Notes: generated by a model from the sequence alone, not told the origin. Counted from the first letter of the stretch, positions 27,601 to 36,637 are shown. The stretch is 64,000 nt of DNA from an uncultured Ruminiclostridium sp. (GCA_947629925.1 CANRFO010000003.1:1-64000), one strand, 5' to 3'. Numbers and translations: made by a program.

Positions 27601-29116
27601 GCAGAGTACAATGTTGCCCTCTACAAGACTGCTGAGAGTCTCAAAATCGTTGGAGTCGTCCAGAACGCCGGGGCTGTCAATGTAAACATAATCGTGGCTG
27701 CCCGCGAGAGTAGTAAGAGGATCGTTGGTATACAACGATTCGGTATAGTAAACGTCGTGACCGTTTACTGTAACGCAATTGCCGGTAGAACCGATATTAT
27801 CCACCGAAGCAACTGCCAGCGAGGTGGAGATGCTGGCGGGCGTGCCTACGGTGTCGAAATTTACGTCATCATAGTAAGGATATGCATTAGCGGTTTCCTC
27901 TGCCCAATAGCCCGCGTTTCCTGCCGCCATGGTGACAACAGCGCCGCTGTCATTATTTACAAGGCTGTCCATGATGTCCTGATAAACTTCACTGAAGCCT
28001 GCGCCAACAGCAGAACCAAGAGAAAGGTTTATGCTGTCCGCGCCAAGTATGATAGCGTCTTCGATAGCTACCATATAGTCGGAATCATACGCACCGCCGC
28101 TTGAACCGAATACCTTCATGGTAAGGATCTGTGCGTTGGGAGCAACGCCCTGTGTATGTACAGTAGTAAGAGCTTTGTCAAAGCCGCCGTTACCGTTGGG
28201 GATATAGGCGTTTGCTGCCGCAATACCGGTAACGTGAGAACCATGCTCGCCCTCTTTATCGTTATCGTGAGTTATGTCAAAATTGTGATCTACATAGTTG
28301 TACGCAAAGGGAATCTTTGATGAATAATACAGATCGGGTATATCCCCGTCTGTGATGATCCCCATTTTGTAGATATTAAGTTCTTTTGCGATATCTGCAA
28401 CTTCTTCCTCGGTCAGAAGATCAACGTCTTTATCAAGCTGATCGATGGAATACTCAAATGCTTTATCGTTAAAAGACTGATGATCAGAATCAATACCTGT
28501 GTCGATAACGGCTACAAGACTTCCCGCACCTGTATAACCGAGGCTGTAAGCAGTGGTGCTGCCTACCATTGCGGAAGATGTTGCCATTTTGGGATCAGCT
28601 TCATTAACGCCTACAAAAGCGGGAAGATACTGAGTCTCCACAAATACGTCTTTAACGCCGTCAACATTTTTTATAGCTTCGATCTGACCATATTCTACAT
28701 TTGCGGAAATAATATTTGCCGCAAGGGTCAGATTCCACGCTACGTCCAGTTCTTCGCCTTCAAGCACCTCGTTTTCGATAACCGTCTGAACATCCTTCTG
28801 CTCTCTTTCGAGGTTGTCTCTGTAAGCGATCGCTATCGGATCAACAGCGATGGTGCTGATGTCGTAGCCTGCTTCTATCGTGGATTTATCTTCAAGCACG
28901 ATAGACACGCGGACATTTTCCCAATCGGCATAAACCTTTGCTTTCTGCCGATCAGCTTCCTGCGACGGTCTCGGATCAGGTACTATATCGGATTTTACAA
29001 AGCTGAGGCTTTGGCCGCCCTCATAATCAAGGGCGCTTACAGGTAGTTGTACCCCCCCAGCTCACTGCAACCGCAAGTACGACTGCAATCGACCGTCTGA
29101 ATGAATGTTTGTTCAT
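21658..29116 (-). CDS. Giant surface subtilase (S8) with dockerin; signal peptide frameshifted
   Basis: The ORF track begins at an in-frame GTG (28908) with no ribosome site. A proper start lies at 29116: AGAGGAAC before ATG, encoding MNKHSFRRSIAVVLAVAVSWG. A run of seven G (29052-29058) throws this out of frame. With six G it continues as ...VQLPVSA-LDYEGG, a complete signal peptide, into the long ORF, about 2,485 residues. In track numbering the triad is Asp136 (VIDTGID), His222 (HGSHVTG) and Ser585 (GTSMAAP), with a protease-associated insert (about 430-470) and Fn3-like domains. A type I dockerin lies internally near 1245-1320 (DVNKDGKTNSKDA, DLDQDGKLSTYDA), and a BIG2 Ig domain near 1490-1570. 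Two repeats with SSNAPETAVEGE-type motifs precede the C-terminal sorting-like signal LPPATG, hydrophobic stretch, KKRRS. It is a candidate cellulosome-linked or wall-anchored protease, currently unreadable unless the tract slips or the run is a sequence error. Confidence 0.88.
29052..29058 (-). repeat. G7 homopolymer in the subtilase signal-peptide codons
   Basis: Minus strand AGCTGGGGGGGTACA. Seven G gives a stop after 29 codons (29027-29029); six G opens the full reading frame. It is a candidate slippage or phase-variable tract, or an assembly error. Confidence 0.8.
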
Positions 29117-29322
29117 TCAAGTTCCTCTCTTTCCTAAAATTTCGGGCGCTGTATACGGGCAGCCCGTTTGCCGAACCGAAAAAAGCCGACGATAATGAAA
29201 ACAAGCCCCATGTGCATATCCCCATTGATACACATGAAGCCGTCAAACAATCTCTGAACGACTCTTGTCCGTTTAAAAGCGGAAACGCGCCGTCAAACGC
29301 TTTATCCAACTTTTTCAATTTA

Positions 29323-29351
29323 ATTATAGCACCTTGAAATTAAAAAGTCAA
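29323..29351 (-). promoter_or_regulatory. Subtilase promoter and long 5' UTR
   Basis: Minus strand TTGACT, 17 bases, TATAAT. Transcription would begin near 29316, leaving a ~200-base untranslated leader that contains GTTTGACGGC twice. The 29117-29581 gap holds no gene; it contains this promoter and a perfect hairpin at its other end. Confidence 0.8.
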
Positions 29352-29454
29352 AACACTGACCTTGTGTATTTTACCAAAATTTTACGGTCTTTTTTCCTGC
29401 ATTTTAGTAAATAGAAATAATAATTTTACGACGTCGGGCATAAAACGGCTTGAT

Positions 29455-29495
29455 AAAAGCTTCCAAAAATTTCAACAAAATTTTTGGAAGCTTTT
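29455..29495. terminator. Perfect 18-bp inverted repeat after the HlyC-like gene
   Basis: AAAAGCTTCCAAAAATTT, loop CAACA, then its exact reverse complement. It lies 87 bases past the stop of the CorC/HlyC gene. A-run and T-run flanks make it usable on both strands. Confidence 0.8.
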
Positions 29496-29581
29496 ACGGA
29501 ATTTTTATATAAATATACGATTTGCTTGATGATAAAGGGTTAGCGATTTAAGCATAAAAGCCGCAGTTATGTGAGATGTGA

Positions 29582-30847
29582 TCAGGCTTGTTTTCCTGGC
29601 TCTTCGCTCTTTTCCTTTATAACGAACTTCAGACTGCCTATTCGGCGCTCGCTGAGAGTTTCCACGGTTATGATAAAATCCTCCGTTTCAACGGTGTCGC
29701 CCGCTTCGGGTATCCTGCCGAAAAGCTCCAGTACCCAGCCGCCTACGGTGTTGAAATCGCCGTCTATCTCGTAATCCATCTCCTGACTTTCAAAGTAGCG
29801 GTTAAAGTCCATTTTGGAGACTTCTCCGCTTACTCTGAAGGTCTTTTCGTTTAAAAAGCGTACGGGGGTGCTTACTATGTCGTTTTCGTCCCATATCTCT
29901 CCCACAAGCTCCTCTAAAACGTCCTCAAGGGTGACTATCCCTGCGGTGCCGCCGTACTGGTCAACTACCACGGCGATATGCTCCTTTTCACGCTGCATTT
30001 TCTTCAGCAGCTCGGAGATGTGCATAAGGCTCGGGATATACATTATATCCGTTGTTATATCGCGTATCCTAAAGTCCTCGCCCGCAAGCAGCTTTTGGGA
30101 AAAATCACGGTAGCTTATGACTCCTATGATATGGTCAAGGGATTTTTCGTAAACAGGAAGTCTTGTATAAGCCTCGCTTCTGAAAAGCTCCTCCGCCGCT
30201 TCTATGCTGTCGTAAAGCTCAACTCCCACAACATTAACGCGGGGCTGCATTATCTGTTCGGCAGTAGTCTCGTCAAATTCAAGGGCGTTGCGCACAAGGG
30301 TGCTTTCCTGCTCCTCCAGCACGCCCTCGTCCTCTATCTCGTCGATGATGTGCATAAGCTCCTGCTCGGTGACGGATACGTCGGAGCTTTTGTTGAACAG
30401 CTTTGACGCTCCCTTTTGTATCAGCAGGAATACGGCTGATATCGGGGTCAGGATTATCATAAGTCCCCAAAGTATCCTGCCGAAGACAAGCGCGACCTTT
30501 TCAGCGTTGCCTTTTGCTATGGTTTTGGGAGTTATCTCGCCGAAAATGAGCACAATAACGGTAGTTGCGGCGGTAGCTATGACAGGTCCCCGCTCCGCAA
30601 AGAGAGACACGCACAAAATGGTGGCAAGAGATGAGGTGGCGATGTTCACTATGTTGTTTCCAACCAAAATAGTGGTAAGGCATTTGTCGTACTTATCTAT
30701 CACCTTTAAGGCTATCTCCGCGCTTTTTGAGCCTTCCTCCGCCATGTTTTTTAGGCGTATGCGGTTGGCGCCTGTAAATGCGGTCTCCGCGGCGGAGAAA
30801 AAGCCTGAGAGCAATATTAGGACGATTATCGCTGTCACTGTTCCCAT
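29582..30847 (-). CDS. HlyC/CorC family membrane protein with CBS domains
   Basis: An N-terminal CNNM (DUF21) domain with three or four helices (GTVTAIIVLILLSGFFSAAETAFTG) is followed by two CBS domains (about 200-315) and a CorC_HlyC domain at the end. Family members are linked to magnesium and cobalt export or resistance; 'hemolysin' is an old label. I start at the ATG at 30847 because the DUF21 helix begins there, giving 421 residues. The extra N-terminal stretch in the track has no ribosome site and overlaps the divergent promoter region. Confidence 0.88.
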   Translation of the reverse strand: MGTVTAIIVLILLSGFFSAAETAFTGANRIRLKNMAEEGSKSAEIALKVIDKYDKCLTTILVGNNIVNIATSSLATILCVSLFAERGPVIATAATTVIVLIFGEITPKTIAKGNAEKVALVFGRILWGLMIILTPISAVFLLIQKGASKLFNKSSDVSVTEQELMHIIDEIEDEGVLEEQESTLVRNALEFDETTAEQIMQPRVNVVGVELYDSIEAAEELFRSEAYTRLPVYEKSLDHIIGVISYRDFSQKLLAGEDFRIRDITTDIMYIPSLMHISELLKKMQREKEHIAVVVDQYGGTAGIVTLEDVLEELVGEIWDENDIVSTPVRFLNEKTFRVSGEVSKMDFNRYFESQEMDYEIDGDFNTVGGWVLELFGRIPEAGDTVETEDFIITVETLSERRIGSLKFVIKEKSEEPGKQA

Positions 30848-30948
30848 CTGAATTTTATCGTTCCTTTCATTAACGCTTGAAAAATGCTTAAATGTATAGT
30901 ATAATAATACTTCGGTAGCTTCAGAAATCAAAAATAAAGGACAGAAAA

Positions 30949-31491
30949 ATGAATATAGATATAAAAGACATCTGCAAAAGAGCCCTGCACCCTAAAGAAT
31001 GGAAGGGGCTGTATCTTCAATACAAGGAAATATGCAACTACGTTATATTCGGCGTGCTGACTACGCTGGTGGATTTCGCGGCATACTTTATTTTCCGCTT
31101 TGTTTTTCCCGACGAAAACAGCGTTCCCGTGTTTTTGCGCTGGGTGTTCAATCTGACTGCGGTGTTCGGCACGGAAAGCAGCACGGTGCTTCCCACTTTT
31201 CTCGCGTGGGTATGCTCGGTAACTTTCGCTTATGTCACAAACAGGATATGGGTGTTTGAGAGCAAGGCAAAAGGGGCTCGCATAATAGCTGAGTGCGCAG
31301 GTTTTTACGGGGCGAGGGTCGTTACCCTTTTCGTGGGGATACTGATAATGTTCCTGATGGTAGACCTTACAGGCATCAGCGGCGCGCTGTGGGAATTTTT
31401 CGCAAAGGCGGTATCCAGCGTGTTCATTCTGGTGCTGAACTATATTTTCAGCAAGGTGTTCATTTTCAGAAAGAAAAAAGAGCAGAAATAA
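30949..31491 (+). CDS. GtrA family membrane protein
   Basis: 180 residues with four hydrophobic segments (YVIFGVLTTLVDFAAYFIF, FLAWVCSVTFAYVTNRIWVF, ARVVTLFVGILIMFLMV, VSSVFILVLNYIFSKVFIF). The C-terminal NYIFSKVFIFRKKK is the GtrA hallmark. The family is thought to flip lipid-linked sugars for surface polysaccharide modification. No glycosyltransferase is adjacent. Start follows AAAGGACAGAAAA. Confidence 0.85.
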   Translation: MNIDIKDICKRALHPKEWKGLYLQYKEICNYVIFGVLTTLVDFAAYFIFRFVFPDENSVPVFLRWVFNLTAVFGTESSTVLPTFLAWVCSVTFAYVTNRIWVFESKAKGARIIAECAGFYGARVVTLFVGILIMFLMVDLTGISGALWEFFAKAVSSVFILVLNYIFSKVFIFRKKKEQK

Positions 31492-31552
31492 ATATGTTAA
31501 TATTGTATCATAAATAAAACGCTTTTGCAACTGAAAAAAGGTGAAAATTCAT

Positions 31553-32218
31553 ATGAGCAACGTTACTTACAAATATATAAAACAGAACAGCGAGATACAG
31601 ACTTATATAAAAAACGCCGACGCGGCGCTGAACTCCATAGGATATACCGAACACTCCAACGCTCATGTTGAGCGTTCCGCGCATACGGCGTATTTTATCC
31701 TGTCTGAACTGGGCTATTCCGAAAGGGACTGTGAGCTGGCGGAGATAGCAGGGTATATGCACGATATAGGAAATGTGGTGAACAGGGTAAACCATGCTCA
31801 CAGTGGCGCTATAATGGCGTTCCAGCTCCTTCACGAGATGAATATGCCCGCTGAAGAGATCTGCACGATAGTTTCCGCTATCGGAAATCACGATGAACAT
31901 ACCGCCTATCCCGTAAATCACATAGCCGCCGCTGTGATAATCGGCGACAAGAGCGACGTCCGCCGTTCAAGGGTGAGAAATCCCGACGGGCTTGAAAACG
32001 ACGTTCACGACAGAGTCAATTATGCCTGCGAACAGTCAAAGGTGTATTTTTCCGACGACAAGAGCAGTCTTATACTCGACCTTACAATAGATACGCGCAT
32101 AAGTTCGGTGATGGAGTATTTTGAGATATTCATGGACAGAATGAATCTGTGCAGAAAGGCGGCGGAGGTTTTAGGCGTCAGATTCGGGCTGGTGATAAAT
32201 AATCAGGAATTGCTTTAA
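31553..32218 (+). CDS. HD domain phosphohydrolase
   Basis: Contains the HD superfamily metal motif: His38 (NAHVERSA), His70-Asp71 (GYMHDIGNV), a His in NHAHSGA and a later Asp in IIGDKSDV. I use the ATG at 31553 behind AAAGGTG, giving 221 residues; the track's GTG lies within the ribosome site. The substrate is not known; HD proteins cut nucleotides or cyclic dinucleotides. Confidence 0.85.
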   Translation: MSNVTYKYIKQNSEIQTYIKNADAALNSIGYTEHSNAHVERSAHTAYFILSELGYSERDCELAEIAGYMHDIGNVVNRVNHAHSGAIMAFQLLHEMNMPAEEICTIVSAIGNHDEHTAYPVNHIAAAVIIGDKSDVRRSRVRNPDGLENDVHDRVNYACEQSKVYFSDDKSSLILDLTIDTRISSVMEYFEIFMDRMNLCRKAAEVLGVRFGLVINNQELL

Positions 32219-32327
32219 CATTAGAAGGGCTTACAGAGCTGACATTTAACAAAGCGATCTGCAAATATTTCAATACATTATATAACTTTAAAATTCACTG
32301 ATTAGGTTTATAAGGGGATAAACTGAA

Positions 32328-33014
32328 ATGGATTTAAGAAGACTTATCAGCCTGCTGGGCATTGGGTCGATAACCGAGCTGTTTCCGATAATAGCGTTAA
32401 CATTGATAATATACTGGCTGATACGCAGAAAAAATCATAAGCGTTTATTCGGCGCCGATTTTGCTGAGGTACGCAGAAAAATCCGACTGAATGAAATCAT
32501 CTGGCTGATTTTGTTATGCTGGTTTGTATTAACAGTATGTATAACCCTGACGCCAACAAATTTTTGGTATCAGTTTTGGAGAATGGTGACCTTCCGTTCT
32601 TTCTCCTTTCCCGCTGTGGAATTTCATCAATGGAGATACATACCTATCTGGTGGACATATTTTGTCACATATTCGGGACATCATCTTTCACGATCTATGA
32701 TCTTGCCGGAAATAATAGATCAAGCTGAAAACATCGCTTTATTTGTTCCCTTGGGGTTTGCGCTGCCAATAATCAAAAAGGCGGATCTTGCCAAAACTGT
32801 TCTCACAGCTTTTATTTTCACCTTTGTTATTGAGTTCGTTCAGCCGTTTATAGGACGTAACGGCAGTATAGACGACGTTATATGCAATACGCTGGGCGGA
32901 GCTGCGGGATATTTGCTGTATTTGCTGATCAAAGCCGTATTCCCAAATTTCATTAAAAAATGCAGGCTGTCAGCGAAGGATTTTCAGAATAATAATATTA
33001 ACATATCTGAATAA
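32328..33014 (+). CDS. VanZ family membrane protein
   Basis: About five hydrophobic segments with the VanZ signature: NIALFVPLGFALP, then EFVQPFIGRNGSIDDVICNTLGGAAGYL. VanZ-like proteins are known from teicoplanin resistance, but most chromosomal copies have no established role. AAGGGGATAAACTGAA precedes the ATG. It is followed by a terminator. Confidence 0.88.
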   Translation: MDLRRLISLLGIGSITELFPIIALTLIIYWLIRRKNHKRLFGADFAEVRRKIRLNEIIWLILLCWFVLTVCITLTPTNFWYQFWRMVTFRSFSFPAVEFHQWRYIPIWWTYFVTYSGHHLSRSMILPEIIDQAENIALFVPLGFALPIIKKADLAKTVLTAFIFTFVIEFVQPFIGRNGSIDDVICNTLGGAAGYLLYLLIKAVFPNFIKKCRLSAKDFQNNNINISE

Positions 33015-33020
33015 GACGGT

Positions 33021-33049
33021 CCCCCGCGTTATCTGCGGGGAATTTTTTT
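33021..33049 (+). terminator. Terminator after vanZ-like gene
   Basis: CCCCGC, loop GTTATCT, GCGGGG, AATTTTTTT. Confidence 0.88.
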
Positions 33050-33069
33050 CAAAAAATCCCATAAAACTC

Positions 33070-33098
33070 TTGACATTTTTTCGTCTTGCTGATATAAT
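33070..33098 (+). promoter_or_regulatory. ylxM-ffh operon promoter
   Basis: TTGACA, 17 bases, TATAAT: perfect consensus about 90 bases before ylxM. The leader after it has no obvious terminator. Confidence 0.9.
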
Positions 33099-33187
33099 AA
33101 CAAAGGCGTTTATGACTGACAACTAAAAATGATTTGCAGTCATAACGGCAGAAAATGATTTAACAAAGAGTGCAGAGAGGAAAAATA

Positions 33188-33511
33188 ATGTCAAAGGATC
33201 TTAAAAAAGCCGAATATTTTGTTATTTATCGTTCCCTGCTTACCGAAAAGCAGCAGGAAACACTTGATATGTACTATATCAACGACCTCTCCCTCAGCGA
33301 GATCTCCAAAGAGATCAACATCACGCGTCAGGGAGTGTTCAACTGTATAAACAAAAGCGAGGAAAAGCTTGTGGAGCTGGAAGCGGCGCTTGGGCTGTAC
33401 CGCAAAAGAGATGAGATGAACAAGGCGGTGAATGAGCTTAAAGCCGTGATAAAAGGCGGAAACAAAAAGGTCGCCATGGAACTTGCCGACAAGCTGAAGG
33501 ATATTTATTAA
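33188..33511 (+). CDS. ylxM: YlxM family DNA-binding protein
   Basis: 107 residues, mostly helical, with a sigma region 4-like helix-turn-helix (LSLSEISKEINITRQGVFNCINKSE). The gene lies directly before ffh, its standard place in Firmicutes, and the protein is thought to tune the SRP pathway. I start at the ATG at 33188 behind GAGAGGAAAAATA. Confidence 0.92.
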   Translation: MSKDLKKAEYFVIYRSLLTEKQQETLDMYYINDLSLSEISKEINITRQGVFNCINKSEEKLVELEAALGLYRKRDEMNKAVNELKAVIKGGNKKVAMELADKLKDIY

Positions 33512-33520
33512 GGAGCATTT

Positions 33521-34867
33521 ATGGCGTTTGAAGGATTGTCGGATAAACTTTCCAAAATTTTCAAAAACCTGAAAAATCACGGCAAGCTCAGCGAAAAAGA
33601 CGTGAAGGACGCTATGCGCGAGGTGCGTATGGCTCTGCTTGAGGCGGACGTAAGCTACAAGGTGGTAAAGGACTTTGTGGCAAAGGTAAGCGAAAGAGCG
33701 GTAGGCAGTGAAGTGATGAACAGCCTCACTCCTGCTCAGCAGGTGATAGACATCGTTCACGACGAGCTGAGAAAGCTGATGGGCAATACCACCCAGAAGA
33801 TAGATTTCCCCTCAAAGCCGCCCTGCGTCATTATGATGTGCGGCTTGCAGGGCGCAGGTAAGACGACTCACGCCGCCAAGCTTGCAAAGTATTTCAGAGG
33901 GCTGAACAGGCGCCCATTGCTTGCCGCCTGCGACATTTACCGTCCCGCCGCTATCGAACAGCTTAAAATAGTTGGAGAAGCCGCAGGGGCAAAGGTCTTT
34001 GAAATGGGGCAGACAAACCCTGTCACTATTGCGGGAGAAAGCGTGAAATACGCAAGGGACAACGGCTACGACGTGGTAATTCTCGATACTGCGGGTCGTC
34101 TGCACATTGACGAACAGCTTATGGATGAGCTTAAAAACATTGTCGCCGAGGTCTCGCCCAACGAGATACTGCTGACGGTGGACTCTATGACGGGTCAGGA
34201 CGCTGTAAACGTCGCTCAGGCGTTCAACGAGGCGCTGGAGATAACGGGCGTGGTCCTCACCAAGCTGGACGGCGATACCAGAGGCGGTGCGGCTTTGTCG
34301 GTGCTTGCCGTTACGGGAAAGCCCGTTAAGTTTGCGGGCGTAGGCGAAAAGATAGACGACCTTGAGCCCTTCCACCCTGACCGTATGGCGGACAGGATAT
34401 TGGGAATGGGGGACGTTCTTTCCCTTATCGAAAAGGCTAAGACCGCCGTTGACGAAGAGGAACAGCTCCGCCTTGCCAAAAAGATGCAGGAGAACAAGTT
34501 CGATATGAACGACCTGCTGGCGCAGTTTCAGCAAATTGAAAAAATGGGGAGCATAAGCTCTCTTATCAAGATGATCCCGGGCGTTGCGGGAAAGATAAAT
34601 GAGGAGGACATAGATGAGAGCAAGATGGTCCACACCAAAGCTATCATCTATTCCATGACAAAAAAGGAGCGGGAAAAGCCCTCCCTCATCGACGCCAAGC
34701 GCAAGCGCAGGATAGCGGCGGGCAGCGGCACCAAGGTTGAGGACGTGAACGCTTTGCTTAAGCAATTTGATATGATGCAGAAGATGATGAAGCAGTTCAC
34801 GGGCAAAAACGGAAAGAAAAAGCGCTTCCCCAGATTCCCGATGCAGGGAATGCCGCCTATCGGCTGA
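33521..34867 (+). CDS. ffh: Signal recognition particle protein Ffh
   Basis: GTPase subunit of SRP that delivers nascent membrane proteins to FtsY. The order is N domain, NG GTPase with GLQGAGKTT (P loop), DTAGRLHID and TKLDGD, then the Met-rich M domain that binds SRP RNA (IEKMGSISSLIKMIPG; MMQKMMKQFTG). 448 residues is normal. It begins nine bases after ylxM. Confidence 0.97.
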   Translation: MAFEGLSDKLSKIFKNLKNHGKLSEKDVKDAMREVRMALLEADVSYKVVKDFVAKVSERAVGSEVMNSLTPAQQVIDIVHDELRKLMGNTTQKIDFPSKPPCVIMMCGLQGAGKTTHAAKLAKYFRGLNRRPLLAACDIYRPAAIEQLKIVGEAAGAKVFEMGQTNPVTIAGESVKYARDNGYDVVILDTAGRLHIDEQLMDELKNIVAEVSPNEILLTVDSMTGQDAVNVAQAFNEALEITGVVLTKLDGDTRGGAALSVLAVTGKPVKFAGVGEKIDDLEPFHPDRMADRILGMGDVLSLIEKAKTAVDEEEQLRLAKKMQENKFDMNDLLAQFQQIEKMGSISSLIKMIPGVAGKINEEDIDESKMVHTKAIIYSMTKKEREKPSLIDAKRKRRIAAGSGTKVEDVNALLKQFDMMQKMMKQFTGKNGKKKRFPRFPMQGMPPIG

Positions 34868-34947
34868 CTAACAGTAACTACTGTATATCAACACAAAATG
34901 TGTGATAAAATATAAACTTTATAAATTATTTTTTGGAGGAAGAAAAA

Positions 34948-35181
34948 ATGGCAGTAAAAATCAGACTCAGAAGAATGGGCGCGAGAAACAATCCTTTTTA
35001 TCGCGTTGTCGTTGCTGACAGCCGTTCTCCCAGAGACGGACGTTTCATTGAGGAGATAGGCTACTACGACCCCAAGTCCAATCCCGCAGTTATCAATATC
35101 GATAACGATAAGGCTAAGGAATGGATCGCAAAGGGCGCTCAGCCTACCGACACCGTAAAGAGACTGCTGAACGTAAAGTAA
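34948..35181 (+). CDS. rpsP: 30S ribosomal protein bS16
   Basis: Conserved N-terminus [34 protein letters not shown] at 34948 follows TTTGGAGGAAGAAAAA; the track start five codons earlier is within the ribosome site. 77 residues. Confidence 0.97.
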   Translation: MAVKIRLRRMGARNNPFYRVVVADSRSPRDGRFIEEIGYYDPKSNPAVINIDNDKAKEWIAKGAQPTDTVKRLLNVK

Positions 35182-35194
35182 CGGGAGGCTCAGT

Positions 35195-35428
35195 ATGAAG
35201 GAACTTCTTATCGCTATGGTAACGGAGCTTGTAAATGACAAGAGCGCTGTTGAAGTGACCGTTGACGAACCCAACGAGGAGGGCGTCACCGTGTATCATC
35301 TGCACGTTGCTCCCGACGATATGGGACGCGTTATCGGCAAGCAGGGCAGGATAGCAAGAGCTATCCGCACCATTATGAGAGCAGGCGCAGTGCGCCACGA
35401 CCAGAAGGTCGCAGTTGAGATAGACTGA
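35195..35428 (+). CDS. khpA: KH-domain RNA-binding protein KhpA
   Basis: 77-residue single KH domain with the GxxG loop RVIGKQGRIARAIRT. In Firmicutes it pairs with KhpB and affects cell-division and elongation gene expression. It keeps its usual place after rpsP. Start follows ACGGGAGGCTCAGT. Confidence 0.95.
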   Translation: MKELLIAMVTELVNDKSAVEVTVDEPNEEGVTVYHLHVAPDDMGRVIGKQGRIARAIRTIMRAGAVRHDQKVAVEID

Positions 35429-35443
35429 CAGGAGGAAAATTTT

Positions 35444-35596
35444 ATGAAGTATGTTTGCCCTTGCGGCTATGTTTATGATGAAGCAGCAGGCGATCCCGCA
35501 GAGGGAATTGCTCCCGGCACCAAGTTCGAGGATATCCCAGAGGACTGGGTTTGCCCTGTATGCGGACTTGGTAAGGACGCGTTTACAGCGGAGTGA
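35444..35596 (+). CDS. Rubredoxin
   Basis: Missed by the ORF track (50 residues). A small electron carrier with one Fe bound by four Cys. The C-terminal knuckle is standard, WVCPVCG (Cys37, Cys40). The N-terminal knuckle is CPCGYVYD (Cys5, Cys7), one residue shorter than the usual CxxCG. I believe similar CxCG rubredoxins exist in Clostridia but cannot check. GACAGGAGGAAAATTTT is the ribosome site. It stands where rimM-trmD-rplS usually follow khpA. Confidence 0.92.
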   Translation: MKYVCPCGYVYDEAAGDPAEGIAPGTKFEDIPEDWVCPVCGLGKDAFTAE

Positions 35597-35634
35597 TGCC
35601 GTGTTATTGTGAGGCAGTCCCGCATAAAACAGCA

Positions 35635-35662
35635 AAAGCAGGCGAAAACCGCCTGCTTTTTT
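35635..35662 (+). terminator. Terminator of the ylxM-rubredoxin operon
   Basis: AGCAGGCG, loop AAAAC, CGCCTGCTTTTTTG. Confidence 0.92.
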
Positions 35663-35688
35663 GCGTATAGAAGTGCGAATATTAAAAT

Positions 35689-36351
35689 TTATTTGACGGA
35701 TAAATCAGAATTTAATATCCAATCAATAATCTCGATCATTGTATTTCCTCTGTTTTCTACACTCCCAATAAGCAGTTTTTCAAACCACTCCTGACACGGA
35801 ATGAGTTTTAATTTTGAATATCTGCGATATAAACTGCTTGACGGGGGAATTGGCATTTTGTTGACTGCCCAGACCCCCTCTAACACTTTCCATGTGTTTG
35901 TTGCGACAAGATAGGAGATCAGTAAAACATCTTGTTTTAAAAATGCAGATTCCAGTTTCAGCCTTGTACTTTTCAACCAGTAGCAAATTTCAGATTGCTC
36001 CTTTTTTGAAACGCAATAATGCTCCAATACAGTTTCAGCATATGTAATGATTTCTTGTGCTTTTCCATTATCGTATTCAATCTTCGCATCAAGATATTTA
36101 TATATCTCCATCGGATTGCTTTTTAACTTATCAATAGCCTTATCAAAAGTGGTATAATGTATTTCAACTAAAACACCATCAATTAGCTGTGATATAAAAT
36201 CGTTCCTTTTTCCAAGTACAATAATATCCAAATCGGACAAATCAGTTGCGGTACCGTATGCAACTGAACCATTCAACAATACAGCATCAATAGAAGTATC
36301 TTTTTTAAACTCTAAAACCAGATTATGAAATATTTCCAATTGCTTACGCAT
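35689..36351 (-). CDS. Nucleotidyltransferase domain protein
   Basis: The N-terminus has the polymerase-beta type motif NGSVAYGTATDLSDLDIIV, with metal-binding Asps in SDLD and a third acidic residue in VEIHYT. A helical C-terminal half (WLKSTRLKLESAF, a four-helix pattern) resembles HEPN/KNTase-C domains. Architecture recalls minimal nucleotidyltransferases and aminoglycoside adenylyltransferases; the substrate cannot be assigned. Composition is more AT-rich than the flanks, suggesting acquisition. GAGGTGAAACT precedes the ATG. No terminator-separated partner is seen except a GrpB remnant upstream. Confidence 0.8.
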   Translation of the reverse strand: MRKQLEIFHNLVLEFKKDTSIDAVLLNGSVAYGTATDLSDLDIIVLGKRNDFISQLIDGVLVEIHYTTFDKAIDKLKSNPMEIYKYLDAKIEYDNGKAQEIITYAETVLEHYCVSKKEQSEICYWLKSTRLKLESAFLKQDVLLISYLVATNTWKVLEGVWAVNKMPIPPSSSLYRRYSKLKLIPCQEWFEKLLIGSVENRGNTMIEIIDWILNSDLSVK

Positions 36352-36450
36352 AGTTTCACCTCTTCTATTCCCGTGTAACCTCTCTATTTTATGAATACCG
36401 ATTTATCGCATTGACTGTCATATCGGAAAGTATCTTTTGTCAGCTCCTTT

Positions 36451-36606
36451 TTATTTTTCTAACTGCCTGCGCCATTTTTCAGCACGTCGTAAAATATCTT
36501 CACCCAATATTTCTTTTAACAATTCTATCTTTTTTTGAGCTGATATTTCCCACTCAACGCTGTGGGGTTCAACTGCAACAGTACCTCTTTTTAAGCCTAT
36601 TGACAT
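36451..36606 (-). pseudogene. GrpB/Dephospho-CoA kinase-like family remnant
   Basis: An intact ribosome site (CAGGAGAATAAT) and start lead into MSIGLKRGTVAVEPHSVEW, the characteristic N-terminus of the GrpB (UPF0157) nucleotidyltransferase-like family. The chain then stops at 51 residues, where the family is usually about 170. After EILGEDI the sequence jumps to a basic tail (RRAEKWRRQLEK) that could be the original C-terminus, so an internal deletion is likely. It could be translated as a short peptide. Confidence 0.65.
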
Positions 36607-36637
36607 ATTATTCTCCTGTAACTGATTGCTCCGCAGG

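Noticed and set aside
21484-28104. Several plus-strand ORFs (up to 361 residues) opposite the subtilase
   Set aside because: Shadows of a very long biased coding region; no start signals and no family pattern.
29037-29318. 93-residue minus-strand ORF upstream of the subtilase
   Set aside because: It reads across the true ribosome site in another frame and has no start signal of its own.
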